From: JACCZX01 sp963824935
GTDB taxonomy: Bacteria > Pseudomonadota > Gammaproteobacteria > Burkholderiales > Burkholderiaceae_F
Assembly: GCA_963824935.1 (NCBI GenBank)
Contig: CAWGRF010000023.1
Span: forward strand, 1 to 64,000
Direction: 5' to 3'
Length of the DNA stretch: 64,000 bases
The notes below the pieces were generated by a model. That model searched no databases. It saw nothing but the letters and a program-made list of their open reading frames with translations, and had not been told where the DNA came from. Shown here one piece after another: positions 45,336 through 55,242 of this stretch. A program made the translations under genes and the position numbers. Positions within the stretch are counted from its first letter, which is position 1; every line of letters begins with the position of its first letter.

Positions 45336-45842
45336 TTATTTACGGACCGCGGCGAGCGCCGCCACGATTTCGCGCTCGAGGTCTTCGCGCTGGCTGTCTT
45401 TGAAGCCGACGTGAACAGCGCGTACCTTGCCATCCGCTCCGATCAGAAACGATGTCGGCATGCCCTTTGGCTGATAGGTCTCGGCGACCTTGCCGGTCGT
45501 GTCAAATGCAACCAGAAAGTTCGCCGGAGTCGAGACAAGAAACTTGTCGGCGTCTTCGCGCTTTTGATCGACGTTAACGCCAACGACCGAGAATCCGCGC
45601 GATCCGTACTTGGCCTGCATCTCGTTCATCCACGGAAACGACTGCTTGCAGGGCGCGCACCAGGAAGCCCAGAAGTCCACGTAAATAACCCGACCCTTAA
45701 AGTCGGCGAAACGCACCGGCTTTACGGTGCCGGGCAAATCGAACGAGGGCGCCTTGCTACCGACTTCCTGTGCTGTTGCGGGTCCAACCGACAATACGAA
45801 TGCGGATAAAGCGACTGCGATTAGATTACTGCGAGAGATCAT
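45336..45842 (-). CDS. TlpA/ResA-like exported thioredoxin-fold protein
   Basis: This 168-aa protein has a signal peptide (1-24, ending ATA|Q), an AhpC/TSA-Redoxin core and active site WCAPC at 61-65. GMPTSFLIGADGKV follows with the cis-Pro loop. The ATG at 45842 (MISRSN) is chosen; an upstream Met at 45872 would break the signal peptide. Family members reduce periplasmic disulfides or deliver electrons to heme or copper proteins. It is first in the DUF4266-DUF3570-ApbE operon, so a redox role for that module is likely. Confidence 0.93.
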   Translation of the reverse strand: MISRSNLIAVALSAFVLSVGPATAQEVGSKAPSFDLPGTVKPVRFADFKGRVIYVDFWASWCAPCKQSFPWMNEMQAKYGSRGFSVVGVNVDQKREDADKFLVSTPANFLVAFDTTGKVAETYQPKGMPTSFLIGADGKVRAVHVGFKDSQREDLEREIVAALAAVRK

Positions 45843-45913
45843 CCCTAGCCCTTTCCCCGAGACTCGCTGCATGTTAGCGGCTAAGCCCTCGGAGTCGGCA
45901 TCGCGGATTGCGG

Positions 45914-46492
<579 letters not shown>

Positions 46493-46583
46493 GGTGATCT
46501 CCGATGATTGACTTACTTCGTCGCAGCTTGGGCGTCGAGCTTACGTTGGACGTTCAGCAGGACCCGACCCCGCCGGCCCTTCG

Positions 46584-47090
46584 TCACAGCACCGTCGGTG
46601 CATCCGGTAGCTGATTGGGATTGACGGCGCCATCGGGCAAACGGAATCGTTCGGCGAGTAGGGCGCTGACCGCGCGCACGGCCGCGATGCTTCCGGCTTC
46701 AAATTCACCCGCATGAAAACGCTCGCGCATCATCATCGAGACCTCGTGCCAGCGCGCATCAGGAACATGCCGCGCGATGCCGCGATCGGCGACGATCTCG
46801 ATCCTGTGGTCGGCGAGCTCAACGTAGATCAGCACGCCGTTGTTATCTTCGGTGTCCCACACGCGCAGCTTGGCAAACACCATTTCGGCGCGCTGGCGTG
46901 CGGGTGCGTTACGCCGCAGATAGCTCCACGGTAACGCCGCTTCGATCGCGAACCGGATCTCGCCCGAGTGCATTCGCTCGCCTTCGGTAATCGCGTCGGC
47001 AATCCGCCGCAGTACTGACGGCGGAAACGCGCGGTTCACCGACTGCGGCGTCTTGAGCGTGTGGCGAATGATGCGCTTGACACTATTCAT
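46584..47090 (-). CDS. TPM-domain protein (short, membrane-free)
   Basis: This 168-aa protein carries a TPM (formerly DUF477) domain: AFPPSVLRRIADAITEGERMHSGEIRFAIEAALPW, then WDTEDNNGVLIYVELADHRIEIVADRGIARHV and MMRERFHAGEFEAGSIAAVRAVSALLAERF. Its ATG at 47090 follows the stop of the larger TPM gene by two bases; a GTG at 47096 would overlap that gene by 4 bases. Members are common next to LemA, but their biochemical function is unproven in this arrangement. Confidence 0.85.
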   Translation of the reverse strand: MNSVKRIIRHTLKTPQSVNRAFPPSVLRRIADAITEGERMHSGEIRFAIEAALPWSYLRRNAPARQRAEMVFAKLRVWDTEDNNGVLIYVELADHRIEIVADRGIARHVPDARWHEVSMMMRERFHAGEFEAGSIAAVRAVSALLAERFRLPDGAVNPNQLPDAPTVL

Positions 47091-47092
47091 GG

Positions 47093-48087
47093 TCACCAGC
47101 TACTGCCGCCACCGCCACCGGAAAAGTCACCGCCGCCGCCCGAGCTCCAACCACCACCGCCGCTCCAACCGCCGCCACCTCCTCCGGTCCAGCCACCCGG
47201 GATGAAGATCGGTCCGTCGCGGCTGCCCGCCACTCGACGGCCACCGCCCCCGCCAAAACCACCCAACGCCGAAAACAGGAACACACCGATCGCTGCAACG
47301 GCGCCGAGTATCAGCGATGACAGCAAGAATCCGGCGATTGCTCCCGTGCCGATGCCGCCGAGCGCAGCACCCGGAACGCCCATACCTCGCCGCAGGAACG
47401 AACTGAAAATAGCGCCGCCGATGATCAGCGGGATCAGCACGGCCATCACACTTTCGCCGCCACCGACGCGCTCACGCGGAATTCCGGCTGGCGTCGGCAG
47501 TCCTTCGCCTTCGATGCGCCTGATGACGGCGTCAACGCCGGCGTTGAGCCCGGCCGCAAAGTCGCCCTTCGCGAAGTGTGGTCCCATTTGTTCGCGGGTG
47601 ATACGCGCCGCGACGACGTCGGGCAGCGCGCCTTCGAGCGAGCGCGCAACGCTGATCCAGGCGCGACGATCGTTGACGGCGACCACCATTAACACGCCAT
47701 CACCTATTCCCGCGCGGCCGATCTTCCAGACTCCGCCAACACGGTTGGCAAAGTCCGATATCGGTTCCGGCTGGGTGGTCGGAACGACAATGACGGCGAT
47801 CTGCGAACCGCGCGCCTGTTCAAACGCGGCGAGTTTCGCTTCGAGTTGCGATCGCGCAGTGCTGCTCAGGACGCCGGCGGTATCGGTTACGCGCGCCAGC
47901 GATGGAACCGCCAGCGTGTCGTCGGGCAATCGCGCGCAGGCTCTGCCTTCGGTGACGGTGCGGACACTGATGAATCCGAAGGCGCCAGACCCTTCGGCAA
48001 TTCGGCTGGCGTCTGCGCAATGGACGCCGACAGCGCGACCGCGCAGAAAAGCGCGGCGGTCGCGCTCACGAAGCGCGCGCTCGGCAT
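47093..48087 (-). CDS. TPM-domain membrane protein with Gly-rich tail (frameshifted)
   Basis: This gene encodes about 331 aa after correction. A signal peptide (MPSARFVSATAALFCAVALSASIA) lies in one frame. Near 47930-47940 the frame must shift by one to enter LPDDTLAVPSLARVTDTAGVLS, the TPM domain with GSQIAVIVVPTTQPEPISDFANRV and GIGDGVLMVVAVNDRRAWI. Two hydrophobic segments follow (AVLIPLIIGGAIFSSFL and AIAGFLLSSLILGAVAAIGVFLFS). The Gly/Ser/Trp-rich C-terminus ends GGGGSSW. LemA ends 9 bases upstream. Such LemA-TPM pairs recur widely; function remains unclear. Confidence 0.85.
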
Positions 48088-48096
48088 CCGCCCTCT

Positions 48097-48696
48097 CTAC
48101 TTCTTCGGTGTTCCGAAATCGACCTTCGGCGGCTGCGTGACCGCGGCTTCATCCGCCACCGCAAACTGCGGCTTCGGCTGTGCACCCGTCAGTATCTTGC
48201 CTAGGAAGTTCTGCAGCAGCGCGATCGTCGTGTTGTACTGCGCGATGGCATCGATGTAGCGCTTGCGCGCGATCGCGATGCGATTCTCGGTCCCTTCCAG
48301 TTGCGTGCGCAGATCCTGGAACGCGGCGTTGGCCTTCAGGTTGGGATAGTTCTCAACGGTCACCAGCAAGCGCGACAAAGCTGAGCTCAGTTGGCTCTGA
48401 GCCTGCGTGAACTGCGCAAACGCCTGCGGATTGTTGATCAGCTCGGGGGTCGCCTGGATCGCCGTCGCGCGCGCACGCGCCTCGATCACGTTCTGCAGCG
48501 TCGACTGCTCGAAGTTCGCTTCGCCTTTGACGGTCTCGACGATGTTGGGAATCAAATCCGCTCGGCGCTGATACTGACTCAGTACCTCAGACCAGGCGGC
48601 GGTAACCGTCTGCTCCTGGGTGACGATCGTGTTGTAACCACAACCGGTCAAAACGCTGACGATTGCCATTGCAATCAATGCACGCAGTGTTCTCAT
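48097..48696 (-). CDS. lemA: LemA-family protein
   Basis: This is a membrane-attached helical protein of 199 aa. It begins MRTLRALIAMAIVSVLTGCGYN, whose LTGC is a lipobox (Cys21). The LemA core follows: VTAAWSEVLSQYQRRADLIPNIVETVKGEANFEQSTLQNVIEAR, ENYPNLKANAAFQDLRTQLEGTENRIAIARKRYIDAIAQYN and NFLGKILTG. GGAGG lies just upstream of the ATG. First gene of the LemA-TPM-TPM operon. Confidence 0.93.
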   Translation of the reverse strand: MRTLRALIAMAIVSVLTGCGYNTIVTQEQTVTAAWSEVLSQYQRRADLIPNIVETVKGEANFEQSTLQNVIEARARATAIQATPELINNPQAFAQFTQAQSQLSSALSRLLVTVENYPNLKANAAFQDLRTQLEGTENRIAIARKRYIDAIAQYNTTIALLQNFLGKILTGAQPKPQFAVADEAAVTQPPKVDFGTPKK

Positions 48697-48902
48697 TTTT
48701 CCTCCGCCGTGAATTCGAAGAGTGCGCAACCGCAATTGTGCCTCGCCTTGATGACAGCCGCCGCCCGCGCTCGGGCCCGTAGACTGCCGCGATGCAGGCC
48801 TGCGCACGTACCGACTATCGTGCCTGAGTCTGTCGCTTGGAAGCACATTCGATAGCAAGAAACGGGTTGGCCGTTTCGATCGTCGCGCTCGACAATCACT
48901 GC

Positions 48903-49769
48903 GTGAAGACTCGCGATCTAATCGACTTTACGTTGCTCGCCGCTCTCTGGGGCGCGAGCTTTCTGTTTACGCGCATGGCAGCGCCTGCATTCGGGCCGCT
49001 TGCAATTGCGGACCTTCGCACCGCGATTGCGGCGCTCGTCCTGCTCTCGTTGCTCGCGCGACGCGGAGGTGTGGCCGATCTGGCGCCGAATGCGCTCCGC
49101 TTGCTCGTGCTTGGCGCCTTTAACTCAGCGATCCCGTTCACGCTGTTCGCGTACGCGGCGCTCTCGATCACTGCCGGTCTTGCTTCGATACTGAACGCCA
49201 CCGTGCCTTTGTTCGCCGCGCTGGTCGCATGGCTCTGGTTGCGCGACAAACTCACAGTGGTGCAATGGCTCGGCCTGGCGATCGGTTTCGCTGGCGTGCT
49301 GTGGCTCTCGGCCGACAGCGCAAGCTTCAAGCCGGGTGGTAGTGGATGGGCGATCGCTGCCGGACTTCTGGCATCCGTGTCGTACGGCTTTTCCGGCAAT
49401 CTCGCAAAGCGCTACTTCGCGCACGTTCGTCCGCTTGCGGTCGCAACCGGAAGCCAGATCGCCGCTGCCGCGCTGCTGCTGCCGTTGACGCTGCTCTACT
49501 GGCCACCCGTGATGCCAAGCACGCCTGATTGGCTTGCACTGATCGCACTCGGCGTGTTTTGCACCGGGATTGCGTATGCGCTGTACTTCAGGCTGATTGC
49601 GCGGATCGGGCCCACCAAAACGATGGCCGTCACTTTCCTGATTCCCGCGTTTGCAATTCTCTGGGGCGTACTGTTTCTCTCGGAAAGCGTCACTTTGGTG
49701 ATGCTTGGCGGTTGCGCCGTGATCTTGATCGGCACCGCGCTGGCCACACAGCTTATTTTCAGACGTTAG
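48903..49769 (+). CDS. EamA-family (DMT superfamily) transporter
   Basis: This ten-helix inner-membrane transporter has about 288 aa from GTG 48903; TTG 48837 is a further upstream in-frame option. It begins TRDLIDFTLLAALWGASFLFTRMAAPAFGP and ends in VMLGGCAVILIGTALATQLIFRR, with two EamA repeats (SILNATVPLFAALVAWLWL in the first; MAVTFLIPAFAILWGVLFLSE in the second). Its end overlaps the convergent monooxygenase gene by 4 bases. Substrate unknown; proximity to aromatic catabolism genes does not prove a link. Confidence 0.87.
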   Translation: MKTRDLIDFTLLAALWGASFLFTRMAAPAFGPLAIADLRTAIAALVLLSLLARRGGVADLAPNALRLLVLGAFNSAIPFTLFAYAALSITAGLASILNATVPLFAALVAWLWLRDKLTVVQWLGLAIGFAGVLWLSADSASFKPGGSGWAIAAGLLASVSYGFSGNLAKRYFAHVRPLAVATGSQIAAAALLLPLTLLYWPPVMPSTPDWLALIALGVFCTGIAYALYFRLIARIGPTKTMAVTFLIPAFAILWGVLFLSESVTLVMLGGCAVILIGTALATQLIFRR

Positions 49770-52085
49770 CGCTTGCGTGCCGCGTCTTCGCGCGCACGCC
49801 GCTGCAGCGTATGCAACTGTTCGGCGCCCGGCAGATATTGCGACGGCCAGGTAACTCCTTCGTAGGACAACTCGGCAGCCGCGTGCAGTGTGAAATACGG
49901 ATCGGCTAGATGCGGCCGCGCCAACGCCACTAGATCGGCGCGGCCGGAGATCAACAGAGTGTTGACCTGATCGGCGCTGGTCACCGCGCCCACCGCCATC
50001 GTCGCGATACCGACTTCGAGCCGGATCTGCTCTGAAAACGTCGCTTGAAACATGCGGCCGTAAACCGGCTTGCTCGCCGGATCGGTCTGCCCGCTCGATA
50101 CGTCGAATAAATCGCAGCCGGCGTCCTTGAATGCGCGCGCGATTTGCACGCTGTCCGCTCCGGTCGTTCCGCCGGCGATCCAGTCGGTGGCCGACACCCG
50201 GACCGACATCGGCTTGCTTTGGGGCCATACGGCGCGCACGGCGCGGAATAGTTCGAGCGGAAAGCGCATGCGATTGGCGAGTGACCCGCCGTACTCGTCG
50301 CTGCGCTGATTAGTGATCGGCGACAGGAAGCTGGCGAGCAGGTACCCGTGCGCCATGTGCAATTCGAGCAGATCGAACCCAGCCTGGTCGGCCATGATCG
50401 CTGAATTGCAGAACTGCTCAATGTATTCAGCGATATCGTCGCGTGTCGCCGCACGCGGCACCTGATTGATGCCTTGACGATATGGAATCGCCGAGGCCGA
50501 TACCAGTGGCCAGTTGGGTTCGCTGTCTTGCTCGTCGAGTGGCCAATCCATCTGCCGCCATCCGACCTGCGTCGATCCTTTGCGGCCCGAATGCCCGATC
50601 TGCATTGCGATCTTCGCGTCGGTGTGACGATGCACGAATTCGACCAGGCGAGTCCATGCGTCGACGTGCTCGCTTGCATACAGCCCAGTGCAGCCGGGCG
50701 TGATGCGGCCGTGCGGCGACACGCACGTCATCTCGACGAACACCAGCCCTGCGCCACCTTTGGCGCGCTCGGCATAGTGCGCGAAGTGCCAATCATTCGG
50801 CGTGCCGTTGACTGCAGAGTATTGCGCCATCGGCGACACAACGACGCGATTGCGAATCCACAGATCGCGCAGCTTGAGCGGCGCGAACATCGGCGGCGTC
50901 CGCAGGTCGGTGGGCGGCCGAACGTTCAAGCGCTTTGCTTCGCGCCGGTTCCAGCGCTCGGTGGCGTCGGCCACCAGAGCCGCGTCGCGCAACCGCAGGT
51001 TTTCATAGGTGATCTGCTTGCTGCGCGTCAGCAGGCTCACGTTGAACTGCCATGGTTCGAGCTGCCAGAAGCGCCGCACATTTTCGAACCAGGCAAGAGA
51101 GACATTGGCGGAGTGCTGAATGCGTCCGACCTCATCGCGACGCTGCGCCTCGTACGCTGCGAGCGCGCTACCCAGATCGTCCGGTTGCGCGATCAGCGCC
51201 TCGATGCAGCGCGATCGCGTCTTCGAGTGCAAGCTTGGTGCCGGAGCCGATCGCGTAGTGCGCGGTATGGGCAGCATCGCCCAACAGAACAACGGGTGTG
51301 CCGTTCGCGCGCGCTTGCCACGTCGCGAGCGTGATCGTCGGAAACTGCCGCCACAGCGAGCGATTGGTCAGCACGCGGCCGCCTTTCAATTCTTCGCTGA
51401 AGAGTTGTTCGATATAGGCAGCTGTGGCCGCCTGGTCGTCGATCGGCAGACCGGAACGACGCCACGTGTCGTCGGTCGTTTCTATGACGATCGTGCTTTC
51501 ACCCGGTGCGTACATGTACGCGTGCATGTTCCACAGCCCGTGCTCGTTTTCGCGAAAGCTGTAGAAGAAGCCCGGCAACGACAGATTGGCGCCGAGCCAG
51601 ACGAATCGATTGCTGCGCAGGTCGACCGTCGGGGCAAGCCATTCCCTATGCCGCTCGCGCAAAGAAGAGTTCGCGCCATCCGCGGCGACGACGAGTTGCG
51701 CGCCGCGATGGGCGTCGATGCCCGGATCTTCTGTGCCGTAGCGAATACGCACGCCGAGCACGCTCGCACGCCGTTGCAATATCTGCAGCAACGTGATGCG
51801 CTTGATCCCGGAGAACCCATGGCCCGATGACTTCAATACCTGCCCGCGGAACTGCACGAAGATGTCGTCCCAATAAGCAAAATTGGCCGCGATCTCTCGA
51901 TAGCTCGGCTCGTCCGCGGCTTTCAGATTTGCCAGCGTCTCGTCCGACAGAACAATCCCGAAGCCGAACGTGTCATCGGGGGCATTGCGCTCTACAACGT
52001 CGATCGTTGCAGTCGGCAAACTCTTCTTGGCAAGAATCGCGAAATACAGCCCCGCTGGCCCGCCGCCGATGATGTCGATGCGCAT
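49766..52085 (-). CDS. Two-domain flavin monooxygenase/OYE protein: 2-aminobenzoyl-CoA monooxygenase/reductase or salicylyl-CoA 5-hydroxylase (frameshifted)
   Basis: The N-terminal half is a class A flavin monooxygenase: MRIDIIGGGPAGLYFAILAKK, DTFGFGIVLSDETL, VVAADGANSSLR and VVLLGDAAHTAHYAIGSGTKLALEDAIAL. One extra base near 51207 separates it from the rest (IEALIAQPDDLGSALAAYEAQR). The C-terminal half is an Old Yellow Enzyme barrel: RNRVVVSPMAQYSA, IAMQIGHSGRKGS, LLELHMAHGYLLASFLSP and DEYGGSLANRMRFPLELFRAV. Corrected length is about 772 aa, as in the AbmA-type enzymes that hydroxylate and reduce 2-aminobenzoyl-CoA, and in salicylyl-CoA 5-hydroxylases. The divergent kynurenine genes favour 2-aminobenzoyl-CoA as substrate. 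Confidence 0.9.
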
Positions 52086-52134
52086 AGGAACAGAATACAA
52101 GCCACGGGTGGGCGCGCGCCTAGAATCGCGGGCC

Positions 52135-52767
52135 ATGCGCCGCCTCTGGGACATCTCACCCGCGATCGGGCCTGGCTTTCCGGTATTTCCCGGCGATACG
52201 CCGTTCTCACAGCGCTGGACATGGACTCTTGCTCCCGGCTGCCCTGTCAACGTCTCCGAGATCACGTTGTCGCCGCACACCGGCAGTCATACCGATGCGC
52301 CGCTGCACTATGACGCGAGCGGCAAGTCGATCGCCGAGGTGTCGCTTGCGACGTATCTCGGGCCGTGCCGCGTGATACATGCGATGAATGCCGACGTGCT
52401 GATCGAACCGCAGGATGTAGCGCAGCATCTGATCGCCGCGCCACCGCGTGTGTTGTTTCGTACCTATCGCAAGGCGCCGTCCGCCTGGGACGCGAACTTC
52501 ACCGCGGTCGCACCGGAAACGATCGATATGCTGCATCGGCACGGTGTGAGCCTGATCGGTCTCGACACACCATCACTCGATCCAGAGCAAAGCAAGACGC
52601 TCGATGCGCATCAGCGAGTGCGCGCACATGGCATGGCGATTCTCGAGGGCATCGTGCTCGACGACGTGCCGGAGGGAGACTACGAGCTGATTGCACTGCC
52701 GCTGAAGCTCGCTGGCTGCGATGCGAGCCCGGTGCGCGCAGTACTGCGGGAACTAGAAACTCTCTAA
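52135..52767 (+). CDS. kynB: Kynurenine formamidase
   Basis: This metal-dependent hydrolase of N-formylkynurenine has 210 aa. The start at 52135 (MRRLWDISP) is chosen; a longer frame runs back into the opposite gene. The metal site is in SPHTGSHTDAPLHYDASGKSI (H-x-G-S/T-H-x-D-x-P-x-H), with GLDTPSLDP and RAHGMAILEGIVLDDVPEGDYELIALPL. Only 49 bases separate it from the divergent monooxygenase gene, so the promoters are close or overlapping. First of kynB-kynU-kynA-ridA. Confidence 0.95.
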   Translation: MRRLWDISPAIGPGFPVFPGDTPFSQRWTWTLAPGCPVNVSEITLSPHTGSHTDAPLHYDASGKSIAEVSLATYLGPCRVIHAMNADVLIEPQDVAQHLIAAPPRVLFRTYRKAPSAWDANFTAVAPETIDMLHRHGVSLIGLDTPSLDPEQSKTLDAHQRVRAHGMAILEGIVLDDVPEGDYELIALPLKLAGCDASPVRAVLRELETL

Positions 52768-54039
52768 TGACGCGCGACGACTGCATTGCTTTGGATGCGC
52801 GCGACCCGCTTGCGGCGCATCGCGACAAGTTCGCTCTGCCGCGCGACGTCATTTATCTCGACGGCAATTCGCTCGGAGCGCTGCCGCGCGCCACCAGCGA
52901 GCGCGTCCGTGAAGTAGTCGAGCACGAGTGGGGCGAAGGTCTGATCCGCTCCTGGAACGCGGCGCACTGGATCGATCTGCCGCGCCGCGTCGGCGGCAAG
53001 ATCGCACGTCTGATCGGTGCAGAGCCGCAGGAAGTCATCTGCGCCGACTCGACATCGGTCAATCTGTTCAAGGTACTCGCAACCGCGCTGCGCCTGCAGG
53101 CGTCGCGACCACAGGTTTCGTTGCGCGAACGCAAGGTGATCGTTTCGGAGAAGGCGAATTTTCCGACCGATCTGTATGTAGCGCAGGGGTTGATCGATCT
53201 GCTCGGACAAAGCCACGAATTGAAGCTTGTCGAGTTCGACGATGTGGCCGCCGCGATCGACGAGCGCACTGCAGTCCTGATGCTGACGCATGTCAGCTTC
53301 AAGACCGGCGCAATCCACGATATGGCAGCTCTCACCCGGCTCGCACACAGCGCCGGCGCATTTGTCGTGTGGGATCTGTCGCACTCGGCGGGAGCAGTGC
53401 CGGTTGCACTGAACGCGGCCGCGGCAGACTTCGCGGTCGGTTGCGGTTACAAATATCTGAACGGCGGGCCGGGCGCGCCAGCGTTTGTGTTCGCTGCCAG
53501 CCGGCACTTGGCTGCCATCGCTGATGATGCCTATGCACAGCCTCTCACAGGATGGCTGGGTCATTGCGCGCCGTTCGAATTCATTCCGGACTATCAGCCC
53601 GCGGCTTCGATCGATCGCTATGCGGTTGGAACGCCGTCGATCGTCGCGCTTTCGGCGCTCGAAGTCGGCGTCGACACCGTGCTGCATGCAGGTATCGATG
53701 CGCTGCGGACAAAGTCGATCGCGCTCACGCAGTTGTTTATCGAACTTGTCGAGCAGCGCTGCGCAGGGCACGGACTCTCGCTCGCCTCGCCGCGCAATTC
53801 CGAACGGTCGCGGCAGCCAGGTCTGTTTCTCGCATCCGCATGCGTATGCCGTCGTGCAGGCGTTGATCAGGCGCGGTGTGATCGGTGATTTTCGTGCTCC
53901 CGATATCCTTCGCTGCGGCTTTGCACCACTTTATGTGGGCTACGCTGACGTGTGGGATGCGGTGCAAGCATTGCATCAAGTGCTCTTGCACGACGAGTGG
54001 CAGCGCGCCGAGTTCCAGACGCGGGAAGCCGTGACGTGA
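52767..54039 (+). CDS. kynU: Kynureninase (frameshifted near 3' end)
   Basis: This PLP enzyme cleaves kynurenine to anthranilate and alanine. Its ATG overlaps the kynB stop (TAATG). Motifs: YLDGNSLGALPRAT, ICADSTSVNLFKVLATAL, KANFPTDLYVAQGL, VSFKTGAIHDM, VWDLSHSAGAVPV, the PLP lysine in VGCGYKYLNGGPGAPAF, GWLGH and AVGTPSIVALSALE. One extra base near 53808-53812 interrupts it; removing it gives RGSQVCFSHPHAYAVVQALIRRGVIGDFRAPDILRCGFAPLY in the family C-terminus. Corrected length about 423 aa. The break is probably a consensus error. Confidence 0.95.
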
Positions 54040-54046
54040 GCATCCA

Positions 54047-54832
54047 ATGAGCGACATGCGCTACGGCGACTATCTAGCGCTCGACTCGATCCTGAACGCG
54101 CAGCATCCGCGCTCGCCCGATCCGAACGAGCTGCTGTTCATCATCCAGCACCAGACCAGCGAGCTGTGGATGAAGCTCGCGCTGCACGAACTGCGCGCTG
54201 CGCGCGACGCGGTTCGCGCCGACGATCTGCCGCCGGCGTTCAAGATGCTGGCGCGTGTCGCGCGCATCATGGAACAACTGGTGCATGCCTGGGACGTCCT
54301 GGCGACGATGACGCCGAGCGAGTACAGCGCGATTCGGCCGTATCTGAGCACCAGTTCCGGATTTCAGTCGTGGCAATACCGCGAGATCGAGTTCGTGCTC
54401 GGCAACAAGTCGTCCGAGATGCTGAAACCGCATCAGCAGACGCCGATTCACTCGACGCTGCAAAGTGCGCTCGAGGCGCCCTCGTTGTACGACGAAGCGA
54501 TCCGGCTGCTCGCCCGACGCGGCTTTGCGATCGATGCTGCTGTCATGCAGCGTGACATGACGCAATCACACACGGCCAATGGCTCGGTCGAACAAGCCTG
54601 GCTCGCGATCTATAAAGCGCCGCGCGAACACTGGGAGCTGTACGAGCTCGCCGAAGAGCTGGTCGATCTCGAGGATGCCTTCCGCCTATGGCGATTTCGC
54701 CACGTAACGACGGTCGAGCGCATCATCGGGTTCAAGACGGGCACCGGTGGCACCAGCGGCGTGGCTTACTTACGCAAGATGCTCGACGTGGTTCTGTTTC
54801 CCGAACTTTGGAAGGTTCGTACCGATCTATGA
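54047..54832 (+). CDS. kynA: Tryptophan 2,3-dioxygenase
   Basis: This heme dioxygenase opens the indole ring of tryptophan to N-formylkynurenine. It has 261 aa, a compact bacterial TDO. Motifs: RYGDYLALDSILNAQHP, ELLFIIQHQTSELWMKLALHEL (active-site His in IQHQ), YLSTSSGFQSWQYREIEFVLG and the heme-ligand His in FRHVTTVERIIGFKTGTGGTSG. Its stop overlaps the ridA start by 4 bases. Third gene of the kyn operon. Confidence 0.97.
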   Translation: MSDMRYGDYLALDSILNAQHPRSPDPNELLFIIQHQTSELWMKLALHELRAARDAVRADDLPPAFKMLARVARIMEQLVHAWDVLATMTPSEYSAIRPYLSTSSGFQSWQYREIEFVLGNKSSEMLKPHQQTPIHSTLQSALEAPSLYDEAIRLLARRGFAIDAAVMQRDMTQSHTANGSVEQAWLAIYKAPREHWELYELAEELVDLEDAFRLWRFRHVTTVERIIGFKTGTGGTSGVAYLRKMLDVVLFPELWKVRTDL

Positions 54833-55233
54833 ACACATTGCAGCCCGCGGGTTGGCCCCGACCGCGCGGTTACGCGAACGGTATCGCGACACGCGGGACC
54901 GTGATCTCGGTCGCCGGCCAGATCGGCTGGAACTCGCAAGGCATGTTCGAAACCGACGATCTGGTCGGCCAGATCAAGCAAGCGTTGTCCAACGTCTTGG
55001 CCGTGCTCGCCGAAGCGAAGGCCGGCCCGCAACATATCGTGCGCATGACGTGGTATCTGTTGAGCCGCGACGAGTACGTCGCGCGCGCCGCTGAAATCGG
55101 TTCCGTGTACCGTGAAGCAATGACGGCCAACGGCGCAGTGCACTACCCGGCGATGACGGCAATACAGGTAGGCGCACTCATCGAGCCAAGAGCCAAGGTC
55201 GAGATCGAAGTCACTGCCATCGTGCCGGAATAG
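54829..55233 (+). CDS. RidA/YjgF-family enamine-imine deaminase
   Basis: This 134-aa protein has the chorismate-mutase-like RidA fold. It begins NTLQPAGWPRPRGYANGI, with VISVAGQIGWNSQG, QIKQALSNVLAVLAEAKAGPQHIVRMTWYLLSRDEY and HYPAMTAIQVGALIEPRAKVEIEVTAIV. The usual C-terminal P-[AS]-R-x-x-x-x-[AV] region is EPRAKVEIEV. It is coupled to kynA by a 4-base overlap. Here it may deaminate an enamine or imine formed in aminobenzoate breakdown, but this is inferred. Confidence 0.9.
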   Translation: MNTLQPAGWPRPRGYANGIATRGTVISVAGQIGWNSQGMFETDDLVGQIKQALSNVLAVLAEAKAGPQHIVRMTWYLLSRDEYVARAAEIGSVYREAMTANGAVHYPAMTAIQVGALIEPRAKVEIEVTAIVPE

Positions 55234-55242
55234 AATGAAACG

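Noticed and set aside
47061..48140. A 359-residue proline-rich frame opposite the TPM gene
   Set aside because: The proline runs are the complement of the Gly-rich tail of the TPM protein; there is no independent support.
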